This document shows positions 49,145 to 62,841 of a stretch of 64,000 nt of DNA, one piece after another (the first letter of the stretch is position 1; the number at the start of each line of letters is the position of its first letter). The notes under the pieces were generated by a model, which was not told the DNA's origin, made no database searches, and saw only the letters and a list, made by a program, of their open reading frames with translations. The position numbers were made by a program, and so were the translations under genes. The stretch is from NCBI GenBank assembly GCA_015350385.1, contig WNKI01000002.1:7956404-8020403 (forward strand), given 5' to 3'. Source of the stretch: Aculops lycopersici. Its lineage: Eukaryota; Arthropoda; Arachnida; Trombidiformes; Eriophyidae.

Positions 49145-50158
49145 CTAGTCTATCAAAAATCCACTTGTCTCTTTATTAACACTATCACTATCGTTATTAT
49201 CATTAACTCGATCGTCGCTTGACAAAACAACACGCTCTCGCGACTTGACGCGCTTTAATCTCTCACAAAAGTAGGCCTCGATCTTGGAGTCGATTAAAGC
49301 GCGAACAGGCTGCTGTTGCGGCGCTTGGGATGAATCGCCGCCATTTAGGTAGACATAATTGAAGGTTGCCTCGTTGAAATCATCGTCGGTTTCAATGAGA
49401 TGGACCAAATCATTTAGCCGCCTACTATAATCACGCTCGTCCTTGATCTCCACCGCCTCATGTTGGATCAATTTTTCCAGTACCAAATCGGCCTTGTGCG
49501 AGTTCATTAGCATTATAATGTTAATGCTAACCTGAAGCAACTCCAAGGGTCCCAATTGTCGCTCTCGAGCTAAAACAATGAGCTGACGCAATACCTCGTG
49601 ACATCCATCTTGATCGTCCAAACAGTAGGTCCAAAATTCGGTTTGCGATTGAAGTAGGTAAGGGGCCAGGTAGTTGCCATAATCTCCGGCTCGTTTCTCG
49701 AAATCCGACGGCGTATTTGCCCAGAGATCAAAGAGTTTATATGCAGCTCGCTCGCTATTACTAACGCCAATCTTGCTACTGCTCACCATGGATACTACTC
49801 CTGCGCCCTTATTCGCCTTCAACTCTTCCCTGTCCAATTTATCCAATTCAATTTGGTAGATCCTATGAAAAATTAGGGTGTGCAAATTAACCGCTGCCTT
49901 GAGATTACGGCGCTGGTAGAAGTTAACGTGATGTTGACGAAGCAGGTTGGCCAATTCGGGATACTCGAAGAGAATTCTATTCTCCAATCCGGTGAACCAA
50001 CAGTAATCTGGATATAAAACTTGTTCTCCCTGGTCAATAGCACCACTGGCTCGCATTCGCGACTCGCGAAGTCTTGCATTGGCCTCGTGGGAAGCGGAAA
50101 CGAGAAGTAGTTGGCCAATGGAAATTACCAAGATCAAGAGCAACGGCCAGCGATTCAT
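49145..50158 (-). CDS. Unrecognised secreted protein nested in the GPCR intron
   Basis: I do not recognise this 337-residue protein. It has a textbook signal peptide (residues 1-22: MNRWPLLLILVISIGQLLLV then SAS). The mature part is rich in amphipathic helices, has four cysteines or so (YCWF, YCLDDQDGC, FCERLK) that could form disulfides, no further membrane segment and an acidic Asp/Asn-rich tail. The pattern looks like an all-helical secreted or luminal protein. It lies on the strand opposite the GPCR, entirely inside the apparent intron. The long frame, signal peptide and sober composition contrast with the surrounding low-complexity sequence, so it is probably a real gene. Confidence 0.65.
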   Translation of the reverse strand: MNRWPLLLILVISIGQLLLVSASHEANARLRESRMRASGAIDQGEQVLYPDYCWFTGLENRILFEYPELANLLRQHHVNFYQRRNLKAAVNLHTLIFHRIYQIELDKLDREELKANKGAGVVSMVSSSKIGVSNSERAAYKLFDLWANTPSDFEKRAGDYGNYLAPYLLQSQTEFWTYCLDDQDGCHEVLRQLIVLARERQLGPLELLQVSINIIMLMNSHKADLVLEKLIQHEAVEIKDERDYSRRLNDLVHLIETDDDFNEATFNYVYLNGGDSSQAPQQQPVRALIDSKIEAYFCERLKRVKSRERVVLSSDDRVNDNNDSDSVNKETSGFLID

Positions 50159-53100
50159 CTCGTCCCGTTTAGTTGAGTTGAGTTGAGATTGGTTGAGTTT
50201 AGTTTAGTTTAGTTTACAGTTACTTTTCCTGTATAAATATTCACAAGTTTCAGCTTCAGAGACGCGAGTTAATAATAATCATAATAATAGCTATAATAAG
50301 AGCAACAGTAATGAGAATAATAATTCTATCGTTGCTTTCTGCTGTTGAACTGCTACAGCTCATCTCAATAATTGCGTCACTCTCGATCTGAACTGCATGA
50401 AAAAATACGCAGAAATGTAGCTGTGGTGGTGGTCAGCAGTGAATCAAAGTTTAGTTCAGGTTGGTTGTAAAACAACATAATTTAAAAATGCGCTAGTGGC
50501 TTTGGCAAGTTAGCTTGACGCGTCGAGTTTCGCTGCAGTAATAACCGCAAAACACGCGATTTTGTCTCCTCGGTTTCCGAATGAAAACATCTCGTTGCAT
50601 CCCTTTGCATTGCCTCTAGCGCTCTTTTGCTTTGGTTGCTGTTCGGTCCCCAAGCGTCACGATGAAATAGACACAACAACAACAACCACCGAGCGACTGC
50701 AAGTCCAAGTGAATCATTACCATATATCAAGCGGCAGTAGTGGTGCTACATTGTGTTCTGGAGGTTGCGCTTTTGCTTAGGAGCAACCACCAACATCACA
50801 ACAAAAGAGTTACCATTGAAACACATGAAATTTCCATTGACAAACAAGTGAAGTAGAAGAGACGAGACGAGACGAGACTAAACTAAACTTTACTCAACTG
50901 CCAAACTAAACGGAGCTCAGCGGTTGTAGAGGAAAACGAGGGGAGTGAGTGATGGAGAGGAACTATTTTTATACATCACTTGACTCAACTCAACTCAACT
51001 AGACTAGACTCGATTCGACTCAACTAAACCAAACGTCGTCCGTTAATCGCGAGCACTTCTCTCTCTTCCATCATCTTGAAACCCTCTATTGGTGGTGGTG
51101 GTGTTAATGTTGATTCGCTCCAACCAACTCCAAGCTGTCGATCGATGGTGTGCTGAAATATCCTGTATTGCGGTTGCGAGCAAGAGAGGAGAATAGAGAA
51201 AGAGAAGAGCGAGGAATCATAACAAAGCGAGTAGCCAAAACAAAGTCGACCCTCCAAATGCCCGAACCAGAGACTCCCTCTCGCATTCTCTTATCCCCTG
51301 AGAGCCTCAAGTGGTTCATCTGAGCTCCGGCAACTTCCGGCGGACGGAGTGACGGTCGTCTTGCGGAGCAACCTAGAAGCAGCTAGCGGTCATTAGTGGC
51401 CAAGTGGCTGGAGCAGGGGAGGGGCGAGAGGGGGAGGAGAGAGTTTGTTTTTTGTTTTCCTTTCTCCCTCTCTCTCTTCCCCTTTCCTCGTTCTAGGGTC
51501 TCATTTGAGTCCCTCGCATCAGTTGCCACTCGAGTTTCCTTACTCACACAAAGCCCACTTCCGGTGCCAGCTGCGCCGTAAAGGAGGAGGATGAATGTGA
51601 TGCGAGTTAGCTGAATGTCGCAGAGGGAGGCCGACATTCGGCGGCGTGGCGAGCAATTCATTAATGGCAACGTGGGCGACAGTTTCTCTTTCTCTCCAGA
51701 ACTGGAAGTAGAACTAAAACAAGCGAGAGATAAAGAGCGACACGCACACTTTTGGATGGAGGCTAAGCAAAACAACCCAAAGGAGACAAAGCGCCTTTTA
51801 ATTTGTACAATAATCAAATGGTTTCGGTGGAGCCATTGGCTCTAGGTATAGAGGACAAGTGGTTGCGCTGACCGCTGGGGCCGTTCGTTCATTCGCTCGC
51901 TAGCTCATTCATTCAAAATGGTGCACGTGCATTGTCTGCTTGCTCGTAGACATGCGATCGCCTTAAGACGCCCGTGCGTTCGCCCACCTCTCTAATTTTA
52001 GGCAAAAGTCTATCCAAGATCCCAACAATTCAATAGAATTTCTCAGTTTGCGGTCTGGCGACTCCATCGAGTTGTTGTGGGGGCCAGTGGCACCATTTGT
52101 CACGCCGAGCGGCTCAAAGTGATTGTGTGACTCTCTTTCTCTCGCTCATGGAAAGCCAGATGTTGAGACATAATAGGAGGCGGAAGTGAGACCGAGAGAG
52201 AGGTCTCGAGACTAAGACTGAGCTACAAAGAGACACAAAGAGCCAAAGTTAGCGGGAATTTTGGACAAATTTTAGCCCAGACCAAGTTAATGGCCAACTT
52301 GGAACTGACTCGTGACTTGAAATTGACTCCGTTGCCACCGGGAGTCCGAGTAAAAGTGACACCAAACTTTCAGTGAGCTGGTCTCTGCCACGTGGTTGCT
52401 CCAAACCACTACTACACAATTGGTGGCCTCGTCGACCTCGTGACCAGTGAAATGGAAAAGACAGAGGAGGCCAAGGGCGACAACTTGAAAGTGACTCGAA
52501 GTGGCGACAAAATTCAGGTTGATGATGCAATTTGTTGGCCGCCGCCGCAAATCAATCGATAGAAATTCTGGCCACGCGACTCAACTCTCTAACGACAACA
52601 ACAGCAACAAAAGCCACACGTCTTTTTGCTCAGGCTAAAATGAAAGAAACCTGAGCAACCTGGAGAGCGAAAGGAGACACTCCATTCTCGTCATGAGCCT
52701 TCGCCGGGGGGTAACTTTTGTTTGGTGCGACTTAAATGTGCGGAGTCGCCTGCTTTGCCTCCAAGTGAACAAGTGCCTCAAATTGACTTGACGATTACGG
52801 GCGCAAGAGTCACCGCTTTTGATAGTCCAGTCAAAGTTGGCGCCGTCTCCGTCTCGGCCAGGTAAAGTGAGCATCGGTTGGTGGGGTTGTCGCACTCAAA
52901 GTTTAGCTTTAATTTCCACTCCAGCCACCCGAGTCCGAAATAGAGACGCGGTAAGAGGGAGAGAGATAACTTCCAATTGCCCACCAACTGGCCGACTCAA
53001 TGTACTCGTCGTCTTGTCGTGTGGTCAAGAGTAAACCAAATTGAATTGAGTTAATGTGGCCTCATCGTAGAGGTAGCCGTCGGTCGTCGAGTGACTTGAT

Positions 53101-53708
53101 AATATGTATATATGGCGTGTTTCAACTCCCTCCCGTTCTATTGCGGATCAACTTATCCACTCTCTGTCCCCAAGTTTAGCTGGCTCAAGCAAAGCCACGC
53201 GAACCACGAGCGGCATATGCCATTGCTATAGCCTCCTCTATTACCCTTGACGTTGCACTTGTCCTCGTCGTTGTGCCACAACAACTGCCATTGATATGGG
53301 CGATGCGATTTCAATAGCAGCAGCGGCAGCGATTCCAATCGCAACTCTCAACCGCCGCCGGCGCTAATGAAATGCAATCTTTCATCAACTCGAGCAGAGG
53401 AAGTCGTTGTATCAACTAGCTAGCTCGCCGTCCAGTCAGCGAATCCATCGCTCGACTGGAGCACAATAGATTGCTGGTTAGCAGCAAAACTCCTCCCACC
53501 CAGCCAGAGATCGACGGCCAGCCGACTGGCCATTGGATCCGGATTCTGGATTCAGAACGACGACGATTACGGTGGCGAGCAGAAGAAGCAGAAGCAGCAG
53601 CGACAGCAACACAAACTTCTGGTCTTGCCATGTGCAAGCCGTCGGCTGCCGACTGCCGGCTGTGATGTAACGCAACGCTGTTCCGGCCAATGATGCAATT
53701 CAGCCTAA

Positions 53709-53734
53709 GTCGTCGTCGTCGTCGTCGTCGTCGT
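53709..53734. repeat. (GTC)n repeat
   Basis: About eight GTC units in the GPCR intron. Confidence 0.85.
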
Positions 53735-53915
53735 GGGTCTTATCGCAAGCCGAATCGTCGGCGTCATCGTCACTCTCATCCTCGTCCCTTGACTACTGGC
53801 CAGTTTTCGAGTCCGATGGTAACAAGAACACAATGATCGCCCGTCCGTTTGGCCGGTGGATTATTTCTGAGCTCCAGAGGATTGAGTTTAGCAGCTCTAC
53901 AGCCAATCGATTGTA

Positions 53916-53938
53916 TTCCTCTCTCTCTCTCTCTCTCG
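53916..53938. repeat. (CT)n repeat
   Basis: Pyrimidine dinucleotide tract in the GPCR intron. It could serve as a polypyrimidine tract, but no convincing exon follows it. Confidence 0.75.
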
Positions 53939-56900
53939 CTCCCTGACGGCCAGTTTTAGGCAGTCGCCTCTCCGTTTGGTCTGGGGGTTTTCGAGGGCGC
54001 AGGCGAGCGGCGTAATCGGCTAACCGGTCAGTCTTTCTCTCTATCCTTCTCTTTGCCTCTGTCTATCTGTAGATTGAGCGCCGCATGGTTGCCTGCTCAA
54101 CCCGCCGGTCGCGTTAACGGGTTACGCGCGCAAAATCTGAAAAAGAGAAACTTGGATAAACTTTCCCTCTTTCGAACTCTATCTCCTTCTCTGGCATCGC
54201 ATCTCCCTTTATGATTGAATCATTCTCAATATTCGCTTCAGAGGATCTGACTGGAGCCAAGCCGAACCGAACAATTTGTTAGGGCAATTTTTCTGCTTAG
54301 ACGAGCTTACCTGTCTGCTGCACGCACACGCACAGAAACACGCGCTACGCTCGCGCACGCAGAGGAGCGCACACAAAAGCAAGCAGAAGGTATGTGGCGA
54401 GAGATAAGCAAGCGGAGGCAGTGAACGCTGCTCAAACACCGAGCGAGCAGATTGATTTTGCTGGTCACAGCGCTTCACTTTGGCTTCCTAACAAAAACGA
54501 ACCGAACCCAACCGAACTGAACTGAACTGAACTGAACAGCACTAAAACGACCCTTACTGAATCGGGGAGTAAAGTAAAATGAATTGCCGTTTGCAAAACA
54601 AGATGGCAACATATGGTTGCAGCAGAGAGAGAAAGAGAGAGAGAGAGAGAGAAACTAGCTAGCCGCGACTAAGATGTGACCACCAAGCCAATGGACGTGA
54701 TGTCTCGCTCATGTAGTTATAATATTACCGCTCAGTATGTGTGTTAGTATTTGTGTTACCTGAGCTCAAGCTCCAGCGCCGGCCACACAAATCTAGTCTG
54801 AAAATTGATGCGACAAGCGGCCGGCTTACTGCTCGCTATTTCCGGTTGTGCGCCGGACCAAAGCGGACGTGCCGCGCTCACCCTGGGCGGCCGGTGGTGG
54901 CGAGCGGCCATCTGTCTCTGTTGGCGGCGGCCAACCATCGGTCAGTGGCTATGGAATGTGTGGAAATGAAATCGGCTCACTGGTTTGGCGGCGGCGACAG
55001 AAGCGGCGGTTTGGGTTAGCTTAGAGTAGAGGTGGAGGACTATACGCTATACACTATGCGCTATTCGCTAAGCGCGCAAAGTGCCATTAGTCATTCTCAC
55101 TGGCCGGCAGAGCGAGCAGGGTTTGCCTTGAGTCCAAAGTAGCGGCCAACTTTCAAAGGAGAATTATGGCCCATCGAGTAGCCAATTAAACTTGCCCACC
55201 AGTTTGCAGTGTGAAAATCGGCAGCCGTCCGCACTTCCGGCTTGCGCTGGTCACCGCTTGACGACAGTGATGGTGGTGGGGAGGATGTTGATGATGATGA
55301 TGATGATATTGATCGTAAGTTGGGCGGCCATTTAGCGGCCAGTAGCCGGCGAGCCACTGCTAGCTGTCGACTTGGCAAACTGACAAACTGTCCAACTGGA
55401 AAACAGGCCAAAGGGCGCCACACGCTCGTGACAAGCTCGGTTTTGCTGGTGTGAGGTGAGATGCAAATATGGAAGGTGTATCTCGATTTATGCGCACTAG
55501 CTTCAGCCAACTGAAGCTCGTACTCGTGCGGCTCGAGCTGGTCGCTATCTGGCGCTTGGATCAGATGGCGGTGCCAACCAAACAGTGGAGCCTCCATTCG
55601 GAACTCTCACGTCGTCGCCAACACCGCCGCCATCATCCCTACCGATTGACTCTCACTAATAGTCGGGCGAGAGTCTACTAGTAGCTAGCTACCTCTCTAC
55701 AGACGTCTGTCCATCGTGGCTTAAAGTGAATGGCCATGAGATTGTGGCAATAGTGGCGGTGGTGCAGCCGCTACCCCTTTCGTCGACACACAAAGTTGTA
55801 CATTTACACATCTACAAAGCCGGCCGCACATCCAATGGAGCCCGACTCTTTCTCTTCCTTCTATCGGATTGGATGACATTTGGAGACGATTTGTCAATAT
55901 ATACGAGAGAGCGAGCGAGCGAATGAACAAACAAAAGTGCGCACACCTGTGAAACTTTAGCTTGGAACTCGGAAACCGGAAGTTGCAGCCGGTGAACCGA
56001 ATGGATGACAGTCTTGTAAGTGAACGGAGATAGTACATAGCATTGGTATAGGGAGGAGGAGGGTGCATCGTCTTCCAAGTTAACGTTAGTGTTGGTTGGA
56101 TGAAAGTGTATGTTAAGTAACCACCGCCAACCCGATCGACTTGCTCGTCGTAAGTTGCACACTTTGCATTCGAACCAAGACCCATACAAACTTGAGCAAC
56201 AACAAAACACGTGAGATATGTCAACTGTGATTGAACTGAAATCGACTCAACTTTCCAACCAACCAGAGCAATGGATGGGATGGATGGATAGCCAGTGAGT
56301 GGTTCGGAGAAAGCCAGTTGTTTGTTAGTCGGTTGGCCAGCAATAGCAGTGTCAGTTGGTTGTCTGGCATCTTATCAGCTACTTGCTCATAGGATGCGAG
56401 TCATTAGTTGGCAGTCTACTTGAACACATTATTTTGATTAACTTGTTTTCCTGTTGATATAGCACAAGCGGCAATTTCCGCCGCCGGCCAACCATTTTCT
56501 GTGGAGACTTGGTGCTCGCCGGTTAGTCAGTCATTGATTAACTGAGTCGGTGGGTCCGCACGCAGGCTGGCAATTGATATGATCTAATTTACACTTGAAT
56601 GTAGAGGAGGAGGAGGAGGAGGTTAGAGTGTAACTCTACTCTCGATGGATACTATAAGTACAACTACTACCAATGTTGCCGACGCTACCGCTGCTCATTT
56701 GAGCGACTATCTGCGTCCCAAGGTCGCAGTTGGAGGCAAGTTTTAGGTTTGCTTTAGTCGATCAAAAGGGGGACTTGCAGAGCTTCGCTTGTAGCAGGAA
56801 CTTGAGCACCAACAACATGTGACGTAACCGGAATTGATTGCTACCGAGTCCAATGAGTAGCGGCGAGAAGAAAGAAAGCCAGGTCCAATTACAAGTTAAA

Positions 56901-57383
56901 AAAGAGTTTCATTTAGCTACCGAGTTGCTAGCCGCGAGTCGGGCCCAGTGGCAGTCAAGCGGATTGCAAATGAACAATGGCAATCAACTCGAAAGCGACT
57001 GCTCATCTCGTCTCCTGGTTGTTGTCAATTGTGGCGGTCTATCATGTCGCCGCCTGTTTACTTGCTTGCTCTTTTGACCCCACTAAGTACTACTTTCTTG
57101 CTGCTGCCGCCGCCGCCGCTGCTGCTACTCGAGGCAGATGTCGTTGTCGTTGTTCACTTATCCCATCGCTTATTATAATAATAATTATTATTATTACTAT
57201 TATCACCAGAATTAATAGGAACTACCATCGACACCATTATTGCGAGACGCCGGCTCAGCGAGGGGCTGAGCGATTGATTGCGCTTTTTGCTCGCTCGAGC
57301 TCGTGGCGCGTGCTGCTCGTGCCGTAGCCGAGGCCAGCGCTAGCTTGCCAACCGCCGAGCGATAGGACGACGACAGCAAGAGA

Positions 57384-57425
57384 AGCAGCAGCAGCAACAA
57401 TAACAATAACAATAACAATAACAAT

Positions 57426-57455
<30 letters not shown>
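57384..57455. repeat. (CAG)n-(AATAAC)n-(AAC)n compound repeat
   Basis: CAG units pass into AATAAC hexamers and then AAC trinucleotides. The minus-strand poly-Leu/Val frames over it are artefacts of the repeat. Confidence 0.85.
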
Positions 57456-57456
<1 letters not shown>

Positions 57457-60400
57457 TGGAATCTCCTTAGCCTTATTGGCTGAGCTGATGTTTCTCTCTG
57501 GTCCTGGCGCGTTTGCTGACTCAGATTAAGCGCCATCTCTAAAGCGCAAATGTGGAAGTGAGCAACAACCATAATAGCGGCCATGTACTTGAGCAGTTGC
57601 TACTCGAATTACGTCCACTCTTTTTAGCCCCTCAAACCGGCGCCACCAAACTTTGTTTGCCCCTCTGTTCCTTTCTCAAACCCAGAGACGCGACGAGAAA
57701 TTTAGGCCAACCAGAGGACCCGTCGTACGGCTCGCTCGCTTTTGGCGCGTGCCAAATCCCTCCACCTCCATCTACTTGTAGACAGTCAGTCAGTTGGTAA
57801 ATTTAATTAGCTTGACTCTGATTTCTACTGACCTCTCTGTTGGTCCAACTTTGATTTTGTTGCTGTTCTTTTGGTTGTTCCTCTCGTTCCCCCCCTCGCT
57901 CTCTCTTTTCCTCTCTGTATGTTCACTTGCAACATCCGCTAACTCGACTCACGCGTCTCTTTAGCTTCTGCTCTGAACATATTCTAGCATTCGGGACGCG
58001 AAAGTGGTCGACGGCATATGCAACAACGCAAACACGAGCTCAAGTCTCCCGAAAAGAAGTAAAGCTAACCCGAAAAAGAGGACCTCGACGACGACTGGAA
58101 ACAATCTACTCCTCTCTCTCTCTCTCTCTCTATTGTCGACTGCTCATTTTCGGCTCAGGCAATTGCAGCACAAGTCAGCTACTGACTCAAGTGGCGCCAT
58201 GTGGTCCAGCCAACTTTTTCCGGGAATCGACTGGCCACTTGAGATTACGTTAGATGAGCAGTCCAATGGACCCCAACTAAACTCTCGCTGTTGGACCGAA
58301 CGATAAAACGAGCAACCACTCGTTACGTTCCGAAGGCCGGCTTCCTTCTCTCTGGCGAATTGAAACAAACAGTCCATTCATGCTTATGACAGGTGAATTG
58401 GTGGCTTGTGAAGATGACCTTTATCCCCCGCTAGACCACCGATTAGCGGCGTCAATTGGCCCAGCTTCAATGGGCGCTGGAAGCTGACCATTAAAGCTGT
58501 TGTTCTTTTCACCTGAGAGAAAGGGAGGAGCGAGGGAAATCTCGCTCGATTGCCGGAGGCTTTAAACGGCAGTTACGTGGATTAAGTGACATTTGATTCT
58601 GTTTAACGTCGTCACTCCTACGTAAAAATAACAAACTGGAAATTTTCTTGTCATTTTCTCTTTCCTTTCTATCTGCGTTTCCAGAGTTCCTGGACGCCTG
58701 CAACAACTCAAACAATCGAAGAGGAAGGGGAAGAAAAAGAAGCTCGATGAGAGATGGAAACGACCATTGGTGTGGTCGATTTCCGGATACATAAGCAATC
58801 AACAAGGTAACTGGAAACGAAAGAGAGCGAGACTAACGGAGAGGCAGACAGTTGATTTGACGTGCCGGTGGCTGCGACAATTACCTGGCGCAATCTTTTC
58901 CCTTGCACCACGATCGCTCGGTTGTCCTTGACTCCTGACCGTAAACAAGTTGATACGAGCTAGTTGTTCCTGTTGTCGTCCCTGTTCTTGGGCTACCTAT
59001 TCGCTCTTTTGTAAAGGCTCAACGCTGGTGTAGTTCAGTAATTGATACGCCCAAATGGCCAAGCGGACAGACGACACCAAGTTGGCGAATGTTTCCCCTC
59101 ACTCGCGCCAATGTTGCGAGTAGATAGGCAAGTGAGCAACTAGATGAGCAACTAACCCTCCCAAGCAAACGCCCATTTTCTGTCTCTCTATCTCTCGAGG
59201 TAGACACGCAACAATCACCGCCAACTTGTCGCTCGCGATTACTTTTGATTGCTCACTTTAGCTAAGCGCGTCTCGTGTCTCGCTACGTGTCTCCAGTATT
59301 TGTTGCTCTTTTAAGTGGTACTGGTGGCCTCTAAGTTGCTTTAGCACTGCTACTGCCGCCACTCACTTTACTCCTGGTGTCAGTTTAACGATAGTTGCGA
59401 TTGCGACAACGACCAGGACCACGCTGACTGCGGCGCTAGAGAGAAGAGCCGCGCCAAGTTATTGTTGCGCTGACACTCGATCGCTAAATGGACTTGCCAA
59501 GTAAAGTTGGAAGCGTAAGCAACGAGCGGAGGGAAACAAAGACCACCTCTGAACTGGAGCACACAATGGCGCCTTTGGGGATCTCGCCTTTGGATTTGCT
59601 TTCGGTTGCACAAAGACAGATGGACGGGCGGACGGAAAAAGCAACATGGACACAGGAGATAGCAAGTGCGATGCCAGCTAGCCGACTGGTCGCTTCCGCT
59701 TTGCACTCGTCGCACTTTCTCCCTTCCCCCGCTTCAACTTTCACGCAAGCGAATGACAACCGAGAGTTTAGAATTGGAAAGTAGAACTTGGGATTTATTT
59801 AGACGCCGGCGAGTTTTAGGTAGAAGTTGGAGCTTGAAAATGAATGCGAATTTGAGGATTGGAATAAAGTCTGGTCGCTAGGCTCCCGTTGCATCTGAAC
59901 AGTTTGAGGTTTGGCCGAAATGGCCATCGCTAGCCGGCAGACAAAGTTAACTGCTCGCATGGACGAGTCTAAAGCGGATGAGTTTTGGTTAGAAGGGAAC
60001 GAAACGGAACATGACTTTGAGCGACTTCCTGTCGCTCGCACTGCACCTCCACAAACAAACAACAAAACCTCCACCGAAGCCACCGACTGACTTGCTGACC
60101 GCCAAGTTGAGTGACAAAAACTAAGCTCTTTTCCATCGACAGTTGGTCGGACTAGCTGGCCGGCGGACCACAAAAGCTATACAAAGCAGTGAATTCGTGG
60201 TGGTTGCAATGAAAACTAGAGCAAATGAGATGAAAAGGGAAATTTCAATGCCTCATTGTAACTCACGAAGACTGCAGGCCGCATAGCGACCACCTACGAC
60301 TAGATGACCGACTGTCTGTCTCTCTGTTTGATAGACTGACCGGAGTAGCCTTCTAGTCGAGCGAGCAGATTAGTGTGCCAGAAGCGCAAAAATTCGCGTG

Positions 60401-62808
60401 TTTGAGGTGCGTGCTCCCCTTCAAAACTCAGCTTTTGCCGAGCTAGCGGAGGTCTGGCAAGACGGGGGCTCGTGACACTCGATCGGTGGGCGTGAGAGGA
60501 GCGCTGCTCTTTTCACGTGCTGGCCATGGGGTGGCCGAGAGAAAGGGAGAAAGAAAGAGAGGGTAGATCAAAGTTTTGACGCTGACCGACTGTCTGGATG
60601 GATGTTTTGTTGCTCTTTTGGCTCACAGCCACAAACATACTGTCACTCCGCTTCGCTTGCCATTTACACCACAAGCCAAGAAGCCAGAGAGCTACCGGTT
60701 GGCGGACACACTTTTGAACATGGCATTTCAAAGGCCTCTTTTGTTTGACCACTGAGCGACGGACAGGTGGTCAGGTGAGTGGACGCTCATTGGCACGCTC
60801 TTGTCGCTCCCGGCCACTGGTCGGCCTTGGTTGCTCCCTCTGAGCTAGGCGCCTTTTCCCGCCCCAAGGACGCGCCCACTCGCTTCACACTCTCGAACCC
60901 GACACTAGAGCACGCAGAGAAGCGAGAGGCCAGGGGAGAAAATATGTGCACTAATCGATTTTGATCGACGCTCGCATGTTTTTTGCTTGTTTGCTCAAGC
61001 TCAAGCTCAAGCTCTTGGGCTCGGGTGGTTGACAGGAAGTTTTATTAGTCCAACACTGGGGGCTAGAATAAGGAAGTGGGGCGAGGTGATGCGCAATCGC
61101 GAGAGTGTATTGCAAGTGTGCAAGCGGTGTGAAAACAAAACAAAACAAAACAAAACGAAACAGAACGAGGCGAAATGAAACAAACGATCCCGAGTGAATT
61201 GGGAGGCCTCTAGTTGAAAGTGGTGAAAGTAGCGGCAAATGCTCCAGAAAGCTCGAGAGGATCGGATGAGAACAGGAAGTGGGTGGAGTGGGGAGGAAAA
61301 ACAATAATATCCAGCCAGCAGCGGATCGATTGGTTCCCTCGGCTCAAATTCTGCACTTTATTCCATTCAGCACCCCAAAGTCTGGTGGCCCGAAAATCAA
61401 TTATCACCTGGCGGAGGCGAAACGGTTTATTGCTTCGAGGTTTGGGGAGGGCACAAGGGAAAAACATACTCAACTCTACAAACATTTCCCACTCCAGGCT
61501 AGCGCATGACCTGTGCCGACGGATAGCGGCAGCAGTGGTAGCAACTCTAACGGTGTCCGCCTCAATGCAGTCGCCGACAAGCACAGCTTAGCGACCAGGT
61601 CGACGGCAATATCAACAATGACAACAACAACGGCAACAGCTACCTGATCGACGGCTCTCCAGACTGGCAGGCACCACCTACCTGCCAGGTAAGTAGGTGG
61701 TTGTTATTGTTGTTGTCTTCCTCTTCGTTGGCTTCGCACGGCGATTGCTGCTCAATGGGCTGCCACCATGCGATGTACGAGGCGCGAGCACAATGGACCA
61801 CGATGGATTCAAATTTTTTTCCATCGATTGGTCTGTTGGTTTGTTGGTCTCGTCCATGTTGAACGGCGAATCCTCGTCACCACTAGAGGTCCACTCTAAA
61901 TTGAGCTAGCTGCTCTCAAACTCGCCGGCACCGTCCGCCGGCAAGATGAGTGCGTGCAGTTGACTGACCAGACTCAACCAACGCAACTCGCTTTCAAAGT
62001 GTTTGCTCGCTCTCAAAGTTTGCCACCGGAAGTGGCGGGAGGCTCACCTGGCCGGAGCCTGTCCACTTGATGGGCGGCGTGTGTCGCTTGGTGACGTCAC
62101 ATACACACAAACACACACATACAGCGACTTGGGTTTCCTCTCCTCCTTTCCTCTTTTGGGGCTAGTTCATGTTGTTGAGTTGGTGGAGACTACAAATACA
62201 ATGAGCACACATCTACCTTTAATACTGGCGCTAATACCGGTGCTTTTCAACACGAAGCAGGCTCGAGTTAGAGTTGGAGTGGCGCCACCGCGAGGCTAAT
62301 GGCACTTGTTGTCGGTCACGCCCTCGATATTATTGGCATTAGTTGCGAGATTTCACGCTAGCGGCTCCGGGGGTGAGAGCAACGTGTAGTCTCCAAGACG
62401 ATAACGACGAAGACGTCGTCGCGGTGATGTGCCAAAAAGTGCGTGTGTGTGGATGGGGGGGGGGGAAATGGAAACTCATTTGCCTCAAGGGATAAAGTAA
62501 GATGGTCAATGGCAATAGTGTGGCAGTGGCTCGCTTGCTCACCCGCTGGCCGGCAGACAGCAGAAACTCAAACTCTGTGACATATTCGACGCGCGCGCTC
62601 ATGTCAAGTCTAGTCCCACCGGCCAGAGGTAGAGGTTGCAGTGGCGATGGTGCGAGACCATCGTCTCGCTATCTGGGTTTGCGCCCCTCAACGTCACTCC
62701 CGTTTACTTCAAAGAGAGATTCTCGCTTACTTGAGCTCTCAGTCTCAGCGGACCCACCGACCGACTGGCTGGCCATTCGAGCGGCCAACTTTGTGGTCGC
62801 GCCGCTCG

Positions 62809-62841
62809 CTACCTTTTGTTAGCTTATGTAACAAAAGGTAG
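62809..62841. repeat. Perfect 13-bp hairpin (7-nt loop)
   Basis: Arms ctaccttttgtta (62809-62821) and its exact reverse complement (62829-62841) flank gcttatg. The stem carries the tacctttt core; a caggtaaaggta sequence follows directly. Confidence 0.8.

Noticed and set aside
48732..49179. Frames running through the N gap
   Set aside because: They consist of GGTC and AT microsatellite translation plus undetermined residues.
55097..55597. 166-codon minus-strand frame with Ser run
   Set aside because: No recognisable domain; composition shaped by an ATC/ATG trinucleotide tract; plus-strand frames overlap equally.
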